Shown one piece after another: positions 26,091 to 35,278 of a DNA stretch of 64,000 nucleotides. The DNA lies in contig CAJTMC010000014.1 in the NCBI GenBank assembly GCA_910577115.1, positions 1 through 64,000 of the forward strand, read 5' to 3'. A program made the translations under genes and the position numbers. Source of the stretch: an uncultured Lachnospiraceae bacterium (GTDB lineage: Bacteria; Bacillota; Clostridia; Lachnospirales; Lachnospiraceae). Position 1 is the first letter of the stretch. Every line of letters starts with the position of its first letter. The notes below the pieces were generated by a model. That model did not search any database, had not been told where the DNA came from, and saw only the letters and a program-made list of their open reading frames with translations.

Positions 26091-27008
26091 ATGTTTTTAT
26101 CATTCAAAAATAAATCAGGCTATGCCTGCTATGTTATCGCACTTTCCGTTCTAATGCTTTTTCTTGCGCCTTCCACAGTTTATGCGGCAGAAATTGAGAC
26201 AAGCACAGGCCTTCCAATATTTTCTACGGTGCAACCCCTTACCGGAAGTGCACAGTGCGCAGATCTCCTTACATCAAATCTTACAGACAGCCTAAACCAC
26301 TATCTCGTGGACAATTACGCGGCAGGATTAATCAGTCTTGAACAGTATAACGAAGTTTTATATAGCGGCATGATTTCCGAAAATGCTTTTTTTGCCGACG
26401 CGGTCTTTGTTGGTGACTCTCTTACCGTTGGCTTTGAAGGATATTGCCGAACCCATTCCGATTCCATCGCTACCGATTCCACCCGCTTTCTTGCAAGAGT
26501 AAGCTGCTCCGCTAAAGCTGCCATTTCTTCCAACGCACTTTCAACACATGCCGGTATTATGCCAAAATACAATGGAAACGTGCAATATATTGAAAACGCT
26601 ATCTCACAGATGGAAAATGTCAACAAAATGTTTATCTGCTTTGGCATGAATGATCTGACAGGCAGCACACCGCAGCAGTTTCTATCGGATATGCAGACGC
26701 TCATTCTGCGTGTTTTAAGCGTCCGCCCCGATCTAAAGGTCTATGTGATTTCCATTCCATGTATCGTAAACGGCGCACATTCCGGAGGATTGAGCAACAG
26801 TTCCATCGTTACGGCAAATGTTCTTTTGCAGGAAACCTGCCTTGCAAACGGTTGGGGCTTTGTAAACTTAAGTGAATACCTAATGGGGGCTGACGGAGCA
26901 CTGCGTCCCGAGTACAGTTCTGACCATTATGTGCACGAAACCGCAAAAGCGTATGCGATATGGAACAAGGTATTGAAAAATTATGCCTATATGGAAATCA
27001 CAAAATAA
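26091..27008 (+). CDS. Secreted SGNH/GDSL hydrolase
   Basis: 305 aa from ATG 26091 (AAAGGAAAGG upstream). Signal peptide (YVIALSVLMLFLAPSTVYA, cleavage near residue 33). SGNH blocks: FVGDSLTVG with nucleophile S110, GMNDL (block III Asn) and DHYVH near 278-282. Such secreted enzymes deacetylate polysaccharides or peptidoglycan. The stimulus or substrate is unknown; its divergent position from a two-component operon makes an envelope role plausible. It converges with the kinase-like gene at 27010-27798: only one base lies between the two stop codons and no terminator is visible between them. Confidence 0.85.
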   Translation: MFLSFKNKSGYACYVIALSVLMLFLAPSTVYAAEIETSTGLPIFSTVQPLTGSAQCADLLTSNLTDSLNHYLVDNYAAGLISLEQYNEVLYSGMISENAFFADAVFVGDSLTVGFEGYCRTHSDSIATDSTRFLARVSCSAKAAISSNALSTHAGIMPKYNGNVQYIENAISQMENVNKMFICFGMNDLTGSTPQQFLSDMQTLILRVLSVRPDLKVYVISIPCIVNGAHSGGLSNSSIVTANVLLQETCLANGWGFVNLSEYLMGADGALRPEYSSDHYVHETAKAYAIWNKVLKNYAYMEITK

Positions 27009-27009
27009 G

Positions 27010-27798
27010 TTAGGGTATCATTTTTGAAAAGTCCATAAAGCTGTCTGCTCCGCCGTCCTCTGTTTTGGCAATTTCTACAATAACAAATTTGTCATTCGCC
27101 TGCAGTGCTGCCTCTAACAGGGATTTTCCGGCATTCAGTGAAAAAATTCCGCCCTTTTCATTGACGGAAATTCTCTCAGCGTTGGCATCACTTTCCGGCT
27201 TTATAGAAGAAGGATTTAGTTCCATAAGCTTATCAAACTCTCCGTTTTGATAAGCTTTCATTTTGCTTAAAATTTCCCGTGCAATTTCCTGTGGCGATGC
27301 ATTGGTACTTTCTATCACAAGATTGTAATTGCTCATATCATAATAATCAATATTATAAATTTCTTTATAACGCACTGTTTCAAGTTTCTGGCGGTTAATT
27401 AATGCTTTGCGGCATTCCTCTTGTGACTGATAAGATTCCGAATTTGCCCGTACGCTGTCATGAAATACCCTTCGACTGGACTCATTAATATCTGTAATGA
27501 CAAAAACCTTAAAGCTATTTCTTGCAAAATTCCATGCAAGACGCGAATCAAAAACGACATTGTCGCGTTCCTCGCTGATTTTTGTCGTCGTATCGTCAAT
27601 CATCTTGTCCACTGAACGGTCTCCGCGGCTTGCCGCTTCATTGACCTGTCGGTTAAACGCTTCCACAGAAACCCCTTTTTCCATTGCAAGCTGTCGAAAA
27701 ACTTTTCCCGTTGAAAATATTTCATAACCCTTTTCCTGCAAAATTTTAGCCACACTTGACTTTCCGCTTCCCAAATTTCCTGTAATACTGATATTCAT
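27010..27798 (-). CDS. Cytidylate-kinase-like P-loop kinase
   Basis: 262 aa. P-loop GNLGSGKSS at 7-15, then STGKVFRQLAMEKG, MIDDTTTKISEERDNVVFDS and a lid region; this is the cytidylate kinase-like (AAA_33-type) family, shorter in its NMP part than true Cmk. The C-terminal 80 residues (from about 185) are an extra domain ending GKSLLEAALQANDKFVIVEI. It may phosphorylate a nucleotide or other small substrate; exact substrate unknown. A true cmk gene is not in the window. Confidence 0.75.
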   Translation of the reverse strand: MNISITGNLGSGKSSVAKILQEKGYEIFSTGKVFRQLAMEKGVSVEAFNRQVNEAASRGDRSVDKMIDDTTTKISEERDNVVFDSRLAWNFARNSFKVFVITDINESSRRVFHDSVRANSESYQSQEECRKALINRQKLETVRYKEIYNIDYYDMSNYNLVIESTNASPQEIAREILSKMKAYQNGEFDKLMELNPSSIKPESDANAERISVNEKGGIFSLNAGKSLLEAALQANDKFVIVEIAKTEDGGADSFMDFSKMIP

Positions 27799-28096
27799 AT
27801 GTTAACCTTGCCCTTTCTTAATCTTAATAACGCTTCCGGTTTCTGACAGTTGTATTATAACAAACGTGAGAAAGCGTGTAAAGCCTTAGAAAAAAGCCGT
27901 TTAAATTTTATGAACCATGTATCAGCTCTTTTCGTAGCTGTTACATAAAAAAATAAAATAAGGACAGCAGAGTTGACATTTTACTCTTCCATCCCTATTT
28001 TACAGTATATTCAATCTCATATTCATCTGGGTCTAATTGGATTAGTACAATACCTTTTATCCCTTAGAATATTCTTGAATCACTAAATTTGCTACA
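27799..28096. other. Non-coding gap upstream of the kinase-like gene
   Basis: Nearly 300 bases without a convincing gene. Near 28000-28060 the minus strand reads GIVLIQLDPDEYEIEYTVK then a stop, which may be the tail of a lost gene. No clear terminator for rpmF was found in it. Confidence 0.4.
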
Positions 28097-28276
28097 TTAG
28101 TCTGCCGCAATAATCTCTTTCTTGTTGTAAGATCCGCAAGCCTTACATACTCTGTGAGGCATCATAAGAGCACCACACTTGCTGCACTTTACCAATGTAG
28201 GAGCGCTCATTTTCCAGTTTGCTCTTCTCTTATCTCTTCTGCTTTTTGAAGATTTATTTTTTGGACATATAGACAT
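28097..28276 (-). CDS. rpmF: Ribosomal protein L32
   Basis: 59 aa: opens MSICPKNKSSKSRRDKRRAN, followed by the zinc ribbon KCSKCG ... HRVCKACGSY, i.e. four zinc cysteines (the C+ form of L32). The ATG follows AAGGAGG by seven bases, the best ribosome site in the window. It overlaps the tail of yceD in the sense that the ribosome site begins at the yceD stop. Small but certain. Confidence 0.98.
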   Translation of the reverse strand: MSICPKNKSSKSRRDKRRANWKMSAPTLVKCSKCGALMMPHRVCKACGSYNKKEIIAAD

Positions 28277-28279
28277 TTG

Positions 28280-28804
28280 TTACACCTCCTTGTTTGCATT
28301 CATAATATCTTTTATTGCCGCCATACGGGGATCCGGCACAAAATCATCACAGCCGCATGCTCCGTCATTCAGATTTTTACCGCAGACTTTGCAAATTCCT
28401 TTGCAGTCCTCGTGACACAAAATCTTTGCTGGCCAATTTAATAAGATTTCATTATTGATTAGTTCGTCCACATTTAAGTGATACCCTTCCATAAAATCCG
28501 CCTCATAGTCGTCCATATCTGTCCCTGTATAATCGGGAGCAGCAATCTTTAACTGAAAGGATAAATCAAACGGATATATAACATCATTCAGACATCTGTC
28601 ACAGGCAAGCACAAACATAAGCTTCGCGCTTCCCTCTACCAGTGCCTTTGACTGTCCTAAATTGGAAACCCTTAATCTGACAGGACCCTTTTCTTTTATC
28701 GGAAAAGTCCCGATCCGGCTTGTATAATTATCTGCTTCATACAAAGCTTCCAACTCCTGCACACAGCCGTCATTTGTAAATACATCGCTTAAATTCACTA
28801 ACAT
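28280..28804 (-). CDS. yceD: DUF177 (YceD) family protein
   Basis: 174 aa. The characteristic C-terminal LCHEDCKGICKVCGKNLND and CGC give a four- to five-cysteine metal site; MLVNLSDVF opens it. YceD is almost always directly upstream of rpmF, as here (stop three bases before the rpmF ATG), and its mutants in other bacteria affect 23S rRNA. Cytoplasmic. Confidence 0.95.
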   Translation of the reverse strand: MLVNLSDVFTNDGCVQELEALYEADNYTSRIGTFPIKEKGPVRLRVSNLGQSKALVEGSAKLMFVLACDRCLNDVIYPFDLSFQLKIAAPDYTGTDMDDYEADFMEGYHLNVDELINNEILLNWPAKILCHEDCKGICKVCGKNLNDGACGCDDFVPDPRMAAIKDIMNANKEV

Positions 28805-28985
28805 AGCAGACTCCTATCCACACATTCATACATTATACCGAACCCTGAAAATTTTGTCAACCAAATATATAAAATTTTCCTGTTTTTCGGCTTCGAACCG
28901 TATTTTTAATGTTTTGATAGCATGTTTGAACGAGAATATGTTATCATAGTACTGTTATGAATGCAAGAAAGGATTCCGTTTTCAT

Positions 28986-30227
28986 ATGAAAATTGCCGCA
29001 ATTATCGCAGAATACAATCCCTTCCACAATGGGCATCTCCTCCAGCTTGACACAGTTCGCGAAACCATCGGTGCCGACTATATCATTATCGTTATGAGTG
29101 GAGATTTTGTACAAAGAGGCGCACCCGCCATCATAGATAAATATGCGCGCTGCCGCGTGGCGCTTGCATGCGGTGCAGACGCTGTTTTTGAGCTGCCTGC
29201 ATACTTTGCGCTTGGAAGCGCGGAATATTTTGCACAGGGAGCCATAGCTCTCCTGAACAGGCTTGGCGTCGTGGATATCCTTCATTTTGGAAGCGAATGC
29301 GGAGATATCAGCCTTTTATGCAAATATGCAGAGAACATCACAGAAGAAACAGACGAATATAAACGTCTGCTGAACCTTCACTTAAAAGAGGGAAAATCCT
29401 TCCCCCTTGCAAGAAGCGAAGCAATCAAAGATTTATCAGGTAATTCCGACATTTTTTCAAGCCCGAACAATATCCTTGCACTGGAATATATCAAAGCGCT
29501 CCGGCAGTCAAACAGCACGATTACGCCGCTCACACTGCAAAGAAACGGCGCCGGCTTTCACTCTGATACGCTTTCAAAGGAAAGACTGCCGTCTGCAAAA
29601 GCGATACGGAAAAGCCTTGCTGACAGATCCGACAACACTTTATCCCGCCTGACAGGATATGTGCCGGATACCTGTTTGGAAGCCTTACAGAAAAACACGC
29701 TTTTATTCCAAGATGATTTTTCACAGATTCTTTTGTACAGGCTGTTGCAAAATACCAGTCCGCATAAAAAATTTTCCCATTTTTACGATATCAGCCCAGA
29801 GCTTTCCAATACCATAGCTGCAAATACCATGCGCTTCGTATCATTTGAGACATTTGCACACTTATGCAAAAGCAGAAACCTTACCTACACACGCATCTGC
29901 CGCAGCCTGATGCACATTCTCCTTGATATGACACAGGAAAGTGCGGATATGCTAAAAGCAGACGGCTATTGCAGCTACGCAAGACTGCTTGGACTTCGGA
30001 CGAAAAGCGGAAAAAGCGAACTGCTTCGCCAAATAAAAAAGCACACGTCCATTCCAATCATCGCTTCACCGGCAAAAGGCTTGCATCAGCTTACCAAAAG
30101 CACTCTCATTTCCCTGAAAGCGGATATCCATGCCGCCAATATCTATGAGGGTGTCAAAGCACAAAAAATGACACATGTGTCACCTTTAAACGAAATGACA
30201 AGAGAAATCATAAAACTTCCGCAGTGA
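28986..30227 (+). CDS. tmcAL: tRNA(Met) cytidine acetate ligase
   Basis: 413 aa. The nucleotidyl-transferase motif AEYNPFHNGH (9-18) is complete, and SGDFVQRG, AVFELPAYFALGSAEYFA and HFGSECGD match the YlbM/TmcAL family, which uses ATP and acetate to make N4-acetylcytidine at position 34 of elongator tRNA-Met. The C-terminal half is less conserved. Single plus-strand gene; its TGA stop lies inside the stem of its own terminator. Confidence 0.95.
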   Translation: MKIAAIIAEYNPFHNGHLLQLDTVRETIGADYIIIVMSGDFVQRGAPAIIDKYARCRVALACGADAVFELPAYFALGSAEYFAQGAIALLNRLGVVDILHFGSECGDISLLCKYAENITEETDEYKRLLNLHLKEGKSFPLARSEAIKDLSGNSDIFSSPNNILALEYIKALRQSNSTITPLTLQRNGAGFHSDTLSKERLPSAKAIRKSLADRSDNTLSRLTGYVPDTCLEALQKNTLLFQDDFSQILLYRLLQNTSPHKKFSHFYDISPELSNTIAANTMRFVSFETFAHLCKSRNLTYTRICRSLMHILLDMTQESADMLKADGYCSYARLLGLRTKSGKSELLRQIKKHTSIPIIASPAKGLHQLTKSTLISLKADIHAANIYEGVKAQKMTHVSPLNEMTREIIKLPQ

Positions 30228-30251
30228 CAGTCACTTTGCGGAAGTCTTTTT
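30215..30251 (+). terminator. Terminator overlapping the tmcAL stop
   Basis: ACTTCCGCA (30215-30223) pairs with TGCGGAAGT (30237-30245), followed by a T run. The TGA stop (30225-30227) is inside the loop side of the hairpin, so translation to the stop must overlap the terminator stem. Confidence 0.8.
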
Positions 30252-30261
30252 ATACTATTAT

Positions 30262-31626
30262 TTAATTCTTAAAGCTGTGTATCGGCGCCGGTATTCTTCC
30301 TCCGCGGTTTACAAACGCATCGCACGAATATTGATTGACCGGCATAATCGGCGCGTGACCCAAAAGTCCGCCAAACTCCGCACTGTCTCCAACCGTTTTT
30401 CCGATTACCGGTATAATGCGCACTGCCGTCGTTTTTTGATTTACCATACCGATTGCAAGCTCATCAGCAATGATGCCGGAAATGGTGGTTGCCTTTGTAT
30501 CCCCCGGAATTGCAATCATATCAAGCCCCACCGAGCATACACACGTCATTGCTTCCAGCTTTTCTATCGTAAGCGCTCCGGCATTCACGGCATCAATCAT
30601 GCCCTGATCTTCGCTGACCGGAATAAAGGCCCCGCTCAGCCCGCCAACGTAGGAAGACGCCATAACGCCGCCCTTTTTCACCTGATCATTTAATAGCGCC
30701 AAAGCTGCTGTCGTTCCGGGCGCTCCGGCATATTCAAGACCAATTTCACATAAAATATCCGCCACACTGTCACCGATTGCAGGTGTCGGTGCAAGCGAGA
30801 GGTCAACAATGCCAAACGGAATTCCCAAACGTTTTGACGCTTCCTGCGCCACAAGCTGGCCCACTCTTGTCACCTTAAAGGCGGTCTTTTTAATCGTCTC
30901 GCATAAAATCTCAAAATTTTTTCCACGCACGCTCTCAAGCGCATTCTTCACTACACCGGGACCACTTACGCCAACATTGATAATCGCGTCTGCTTCTGTC
31001 ACGCCATGAAACGCTCCCGCCATAAACGGATTATCGTCAGGCGCATTGCAAAATACCACAAGCTTGGAACAGCCAATCGAGTCATTCTCCTTCGTAAGCT
31101 CTGCGGTCTCCCTGATAATATCCCCCATAAGACGCACCGCGTCCATGTCAATACCGGTCTTTGTGGAACCCAGATTGACAGAACTGCACACAAGCTCAGT
31201 CTCTGCCAGCGCCTTTGGTATGGAACGCAAAAGGAGCTCGTCAGCTTTTGTCATTCCTTTTGAAACAAGCGCGGAATATCCTCCCAAAAAGTTTACGCCG
31301 ACGTCCTTTCTTGCCCTGTCAAGCGTCTTGGCGATTGTCACAAAATCGTCCGAGGTCTTACAGGCAGAACCGCCTACAAGCGCAATCGGCGTCACCGATA
31401 TCCGCTTATTTACAATCGGAATGCCAAATTCTTTCTCAATCTCCTCTCCCACAGTCACCAAGTCCTTTGCCGTAGCTGTTATCTTATTATAAATTTTTTC
31501 ATTTAGCTGTTCTAAATCTGAATCGATACAGTCCAACAGGCTGATGCCGAGTGTAATTGTCCTCACGTCAAGGTTTTCCTTCTCGATCATCTTGTTGGTT
31601 TCCAGTACCTCGTGAATATTTATCAT
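30262..31626 (-). CDS. UPF0210/DUF711 family protein
   Basis: 454 aa from ATG 31626, eight bases after GGAGG. Conserved UPF0210 sections: NLDVRTITLGISLLDC, VGGSACKTSDDF, SSVNLGSTKTGIDMDAV, NAPDDNPFMAGAFHGV, ISGPGVVKNAL (here VGVSGPGVVKNAL), GAPGTTAALALLNDQVKKGG and VGLDMIAIPGDT. The family is related to the pyruvate formate-lyase-like fold used by PFL-type enzymes, but has no glycyl-radical residue visible; function unknown. It nearly always follows an ACT-domain UPF0237 gene, which it does here, so the pair is probably a regulated complex. Confidence 0.92.
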   Translation of the reverse strand: MINIHEVLETNKMIEKENLDVRTITLGISLLDCIDSDLEQLNEKIYNKITATAKDLVTVGEEIEKEFGIPIVNKRISVTPIALVGGSACKTSDDFVTIAKTLDRARKDVGVNFLGGYSALVSKGMTKADELLLRSIPKALAETELVCSSVNLGSTKTGIDMDAVRLMGDIIRETAELTKENDSIGCSKLVVFCNAPDDNPFMAGAFHGVTEADAIINVGVSGPGVVKNALESVRGKNFEILCETIKKTAFKVTRVGQLVAQEASKRLGIPFGIVDLSLAPTPAIGDSVADILCEIGLEYAGAPGTTAALALLNDQVKKGGVMASSYVGGLSGAFIPVSEDQGMIDAVNAGALTIEKLEAMTCVCSVGLDMIAIPGDTKATTISGIIADELAIGMVNQKTTAVRIIPVIGKTVGDSAEFGGLLGHAPIMPVNQYSCDAFVNRGGRIPAPIHSFKN

Positions 31627-31696
31627 CACCAATCCTCCAATGCTCTTAATAATGCGTAACTCCGCAGTGCAAATTTGTTGTCGGGCTTCGCCCTGT

Positions 31697-31753
31697 CAAA
31701 ATATGAGCTGGTAAATGTGCCTGCAAGCAGTCAATTTACCTTCTCATATTTTG
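31697..31753. repeat. Long imperfect palindrome between UPF0237 and UPF0210 genes
   Basis: CAAAATATGAG (31697-31707) and CTCATATTTTG (31743-31753) are perfect outer arms; GGTAAAT and ATTTACC are inner arms. The 17-base loop contains CTGCAAGCAG. A second hairpin GGGCTTCGCCC lies at 31683-31693. No T-run on either strand, so it is not a typical terminator; it could be a repeat element or mRNA processing site. Confidence 0.7.
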
Positions 31754-31760
31754 GCACTGC

Positions 31761-32033
31761 TCATAGCCTATGCATGCTGTTAAATATTTCCTCTCTTTGA
31801 CAGCGGATAATAACACCGATGTCTGCCCCAACCTTATCCAAATCGTCAGAAACCTCACTCACTGATTTTGCCGCGTTGCTCATGTCGGCAATCATCATCA
31901 TATTAAAATAGTCGTCTACAATTGTCTGTGATATATCAAGAATATTCACCTTGTTTTCTGCAAGATATGTACACACCTTTGCAATAATCCCGACTGTATC
32001 TTTACCTACCACCGTTATAATTGTTTTCTTCAT
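31761..32033 (-). CDS. UPF0237 ACT-domain protein
   Basis: 90 aa, a single ACT domain (MKKTIITVVGKDTVGIIAKV, ILDISQTI, FNMMMIADMS). ACT domains bind small ligands, usually amino acids, and regulate partners. It precedes the UPF0210 gene by 128 bases of palindromic sequence. GGAGG lies seven bases before the ATG. Ligand unknown. Confidence 0.93.
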   Translation of the reverse strand: MKKTIITVVGKDTVGIIAKVCTYLAENKVNILDISQTIVDDYFNMMMIADMSNAAKSVSEVSDDLDKVGADIGVIIRCQREEIFNSMHRL

Positions 32034-32163
32034 AATAATCCTCCATACTTATGCACTTGCGAATTCGGATGCAGACACAAATTTGCCCTGTAAAAAATTT
32101 ATTTTCCACAGTAACAGCCTGCTCTCCTGTCAAAACATACTTAACATCATACAAAATATTTCA

Positions 32164-32961
32164 CTATATTTCAACCAATTGTGAAATTTCACTGCGTTTT
32201 GCAACAAAAATAGGAAAATCTTCAGCATGATAAGGGTTGTCAGCCATTGAAATCTCAAGCCTGACTGTCTCATAGGCAAGCTCCGCAAGATTGTTTTCCT
32301 TACTTAAATGCCCCAAAACCACTGCTTTTAAATTGTCATGCAGCAGACGGCTTAAAAGCCTTCCGGAAAGCTCATTTGACAGATGCCCCCTGTTTCCAAG
32401 AATACGCTGCTTTAAATAATACGGATACGGTCCTACCTGCAGCATATTGATATCGTGATTTGCCTCCAGCAAAAGTGCGTCCATTCCTCTTAAGCTCTCT
32501 ACTGTATAATCGTCATAAATCCCTAAATCCGTCGCCACTGCCATGCGCTTGCTTCCATACTGAAATCTGTACGCTACCGGTTCCGCCGCATCATGCGATA
32601 TTTTCATCGGATTGACGGTAATATCCTTTAAAATAAATTTTTCGTCGGCATGAATCACGTGAAAAAGTGAGTCATCCAGCTTCCCAAGATTACTCACTTC
32701 CTTAATTGCCGCGAGCGTACCTCCCGTTCCATAGACCGGTATTCCAAACTTTCTGCATATCACACCCAGACCGTTGATATGGTCTGAGTGTTCATGCGTA
32801 ATTAAAATACCGTCTATATCACTGCCTGTAAGCCCAAGCCGGTTTAAGCCTTCCACCGTCTTTTTCCCGCTTATGCCCACATCTACCAGCAGGTGGGTGG
32901 CATCTGTGCCGATATAAATACAGTTACCGCTGCTCCCGCTGGCTATACTACACATTTTCAT
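32164..32961 (-). CDS. MBL-fold hydrolase, WalJ/YycJ-like
   Basis: 265 aa from ATG 32961 (AGAGG upstream); the longer frame to 33024 overlaps the preceding gene. It opens MKMCSIASGSSGNCIYIG, and shows the metallo-beta-lactamase metal motif THEHSDHINGL (H-x-H-x-D-H), the second ligand His, D-x-G (TDLG) and VVLGHLSKENN. This is the YycJ/WalJ family, which in Bacillus sits in the walRK operon and is tied to coordinating cell division with DNA replication. Here it follows an FtsA-like gene by 28 bases rather than walRK, a different association. Confidence 0.85.
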   Translation of the reverse strand: MKMCSIASGSSGNCIYIGTDATHLLVDVGISGKKTVEGLNRLGLTGSDIDGILITHEHSDHINGLGVICRKFGIPVYGTGGTLAAIKEVSNLGKLDDSLFHVIHADEKFILKDITVNPMKISHDAAEPVAYRFQYGSKRMAVATDLGIYDDYTVESLRGMDALLLEANHDINMLQVGPYPYYLKQRILGNRGHLSNELSGRLLSRLLHDNLKAVVLGHLSKENNLAELAYETVRLEISMADNPYHAEDFPIFVAKRSEISQLVEI

Positions 32962-32989
32962 TTGCTCAACCTCTTGTCTCTTTTTTTGC

Positions 32990-35278
32990 TTACTGCTTCC
33001 AGTATACCTCAATCTTATCACCATTGTAAAGCTTTTGTGTATACTGCGCGTCCTTACCGTTTACAAGCGTTGCAATACCGGAACCGCGCATCTTACTGGT
33101 ATCAAAATTGATGTAATCAAAGATATCAACAAAAGTATAATTCTTTTTTCCTCTCATGACAATAGGTTTTTGATTTACAATAACAATAACCTTCTTAAAT
33201 TCTTCGTAGCCTTCCTCCGCATTCTTTTCCTCTTCTTTCTCCTCCTTTGCGGCGTCCTCTACCATACCCTTAAAAACATGTACCGTTTCCGCCGTTTTTG
33301 CGTCCGGATCCTCTGTTTTATTGACTGTCTGAGTCGATTTTACAGTCGCTTTTTCTTCCGCTTCCGGACTCTTCGTCCCTTTATTTTCAGATTCTTTTGC
33401 AGCAGGCTCTTGTGTCTCCTGTGCAGCCTTTGCATCGTCAATAACATGCTTCTTCACAGCCGCGCTGAATTTCTCCCTTTTTGCCTCAAGCTGCGCTGCC
33501 TCATAAATCTCCTTCATCTCAAGCTCTTTTTTGCTCTTTAAATCAATTCTGTCCGCACTGTAAATTGTGCTGTCGGCATTTGCTTCTTCTGCATTGATAT
33601 AGATTCTCATATCCTCCGTTGATACCCCCATATACTCGCAGAACTGTTCCAGTGTATAGTATGATAAAAACTCTATCGCATCCTGCTCCTGTATCATATA
33701 CTCGCCAGTCACCGCCGTACCGTTAACCATCACAGGCTTTGGAAGCAGCACTTCATCACCATTGACGTTTAGAATAATTTTACTGTTACAGTCAACAAGG
33801 TTTGCAATTTTTTCCTGTGCATCCTGTCCCAGTGTCGATTCTTCGATCGTTATCACATCATTTGACTGAATCTGATAGCTTAAATTGACGATCTCGCCAT
33901 TGACATAAACGTGTGCGCTTTCGCCATGCCCGCCCTTTGTAACGCGGTTCTTTCCGTTTACCGTATAATGAAGATCTGCGCCACGTCTTGGGAACAGTCC
34001 GTCGCGTGAAAATGCTGACTGCATTGCCGCATCCATAACGGTCAGCTTGTTGTTATCATAAAGTTTGATGCGGTTCCCATTGAATGTTATGTAAATAAAG
34101 TTATTGTTCTTTTCATAGTGCGTCAGGCAGATGCCGACGGGTGTAATGATCGTTGAATCCTTTAACGCGCCTTCGGGGAACTCAATATTCCCCATAATTT
34201 CCTCGCCACGAATCGCCACACGCGATGCGTCAAGTCCAAGCTCCTCTGCAATCTTCTTATCAAAGCCCTTGATTTTTCCGCCGCCGCCAACAATAAATAC
34301 CGCGCTTGGAGATGTGCCTCCATTCAGCTCTCTGATTGTATCGGCAGTGTGCTTTGCTATTTTCTCCATTTCGGGACGGCAAATGGAAACCACTTCCTCG
34401 GCTGTGATAATCTGTTCCATGCCCATAATATCTTCATATTTTATCTCATCCTGATCCGTAGACGCCGTCTTTATTTTTTCGGCAGTCGCAAAATCAATCA
34501 GGCAGGTCTTTGCCAAAAGCTGCGTAAGCGAATCGCCCGCATATGGCAGCATGCCAAACGCAACGACACTTCCTTCGTCTGTAATCGAAATATCCGATGT
34601 TCCTGCACCGACATCGACCATAGCAATATTCAGAAGACGAAACTTCTCGGGAATGGCTACCCGAATCGCTGCAATCGGCTCCAGTGTCAGGTTCGCCACC
34701 TTTAATCCGGCAATCTCCACCGCACTGTAAAGTCCGTCAACCACATCGTCCGGCAGAAAGGTTGCAATCATATCCGCACCGAGCATTTTTGCTTTGTGAT
34801 GCTCCGGCTCGCTCATCCAAAGACCATTGATATAATACTTGATAACCGAATATCCAACACAGTAAAAGTGAATATCGGTGTCATTTTTTTCCTGAAACTG
34901 CGTATAAGCATTATCAACGCCCATTGAAACAAGCGTATTCATATCATCTCTTGTAACATTTCGTTCTTTATCCAAATCCATATCGACATGGACATTCATC
35001 GTCTTTAATACACGTCCTGCCGCCGCAATGCATACTTCGTCCAGTCTGATACCCGTCTTGTCCTGAAGCGACTGTCTGATATCGGCAATTGTTGCCGCAA
35101 CCCTGTTGATGTCATGAATCTGTCCGTCCACCATAGCGCGTGTCTGATGCTCTCTGATTTCCTGTGCCACAACAATAAACTTCTCACCCTGTCGAAATCC
35201 TACGGTTCCCACCACATTTCTGGTGCCAATGTCAAGACCAAACACAGTTTCTTCTTCATTCATGTTCATTTGATTCAT
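32990..35278 (-). CDS. FtsA-like actin-fold protein with long C-terminal extension
   Basis: 762 aa, nearly twice ordinary FtsA. Residues 1-400 carry the actin-like ATPase (FGLDIGTRNVVGTVG, VDVGAGTSDISITDEG, FIVGGGGKIKGF) with the SHS2-like 1C insert of FtsA (ERNVTRDDMNTL). After it come a region with CheC/pilM-like beta strands (KLTVMDAAMQSAF ... YVNGEIVNLSYQIQSNDVI), a Glu/Lys/Ala-rich linker (about 590-690), and a C-terminal ubiquitin-like domain (YTFVDIFDYINFD). Related Lachnospiraceae proteins are called cell-division FtsA, but the normal membrane helix of FtsA is not visible. ATGA overlap with coaE; downstream is walJ. Confidence 0.8.
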   Translation of the reverse strand: MNQMNMNEEETVFGLDIGTRNVVGTVGFRQGEKFIVVAQEIREHQTRAMVDGQIHDINRVAATIADIRQSLQDKTGIRLDEVCIAAAGRVLKTMNVHVDMDLDKERNVTRDDMNTLVSMGVDNAYTQFQEKNDTDIHFYCVGYSVIKYYINGLWMSEPEHHKAKMLGADMIATFLPDDVVDGLYSAVEIAGLKVANLTLEPIAAIRVAIPEKFRLLNIAMVDVGAGTSDISITDEGSVVAFGMLPYAGDSLTQLLAKTCLIDFATAEKIKTASTDQDEIKYEDIMGMEQIITAEEVVSICRPEMEKIAKHTADTIRELNGGTSPSAVFIVGGGGKIKGFDKKIAEELGLDASRVAIRGEEIMGNIEFPEGALKDSTIITPVGICLTHYEKNNNFIYITFNGNRIKLYDNNKLTVMDAAMQSAFSRDGLFPRRGADLHYTVNGKNRVTKGGHGESAHVYVNGEIVNLSYQIQSNDVITIEESTLGQDAQEKIANLVDCNSKIILNVNGDEVLLPKPVMVNGTAVTGEYMIQEQDAIEFLSYYTLEQFCEYMGVSTEDMRIYINAEEANADSTIYSADRIDLKSKKELEMKEIYEAAQLEAKREKFSAAVKKHVIDDAKAAQETQEPAAKESENKGTKSPEAEEKATVKSTQTVNKTEDPDAKTAETVHVFKGMVEDAAKEEKEEEKNAEEGYEEFKKVIVIVNQKPIVMRGKKNYTFVDIFDYINFDTSKMRGSGIATLVNGKDAQYTQKLYNGDKIEVYWKQ

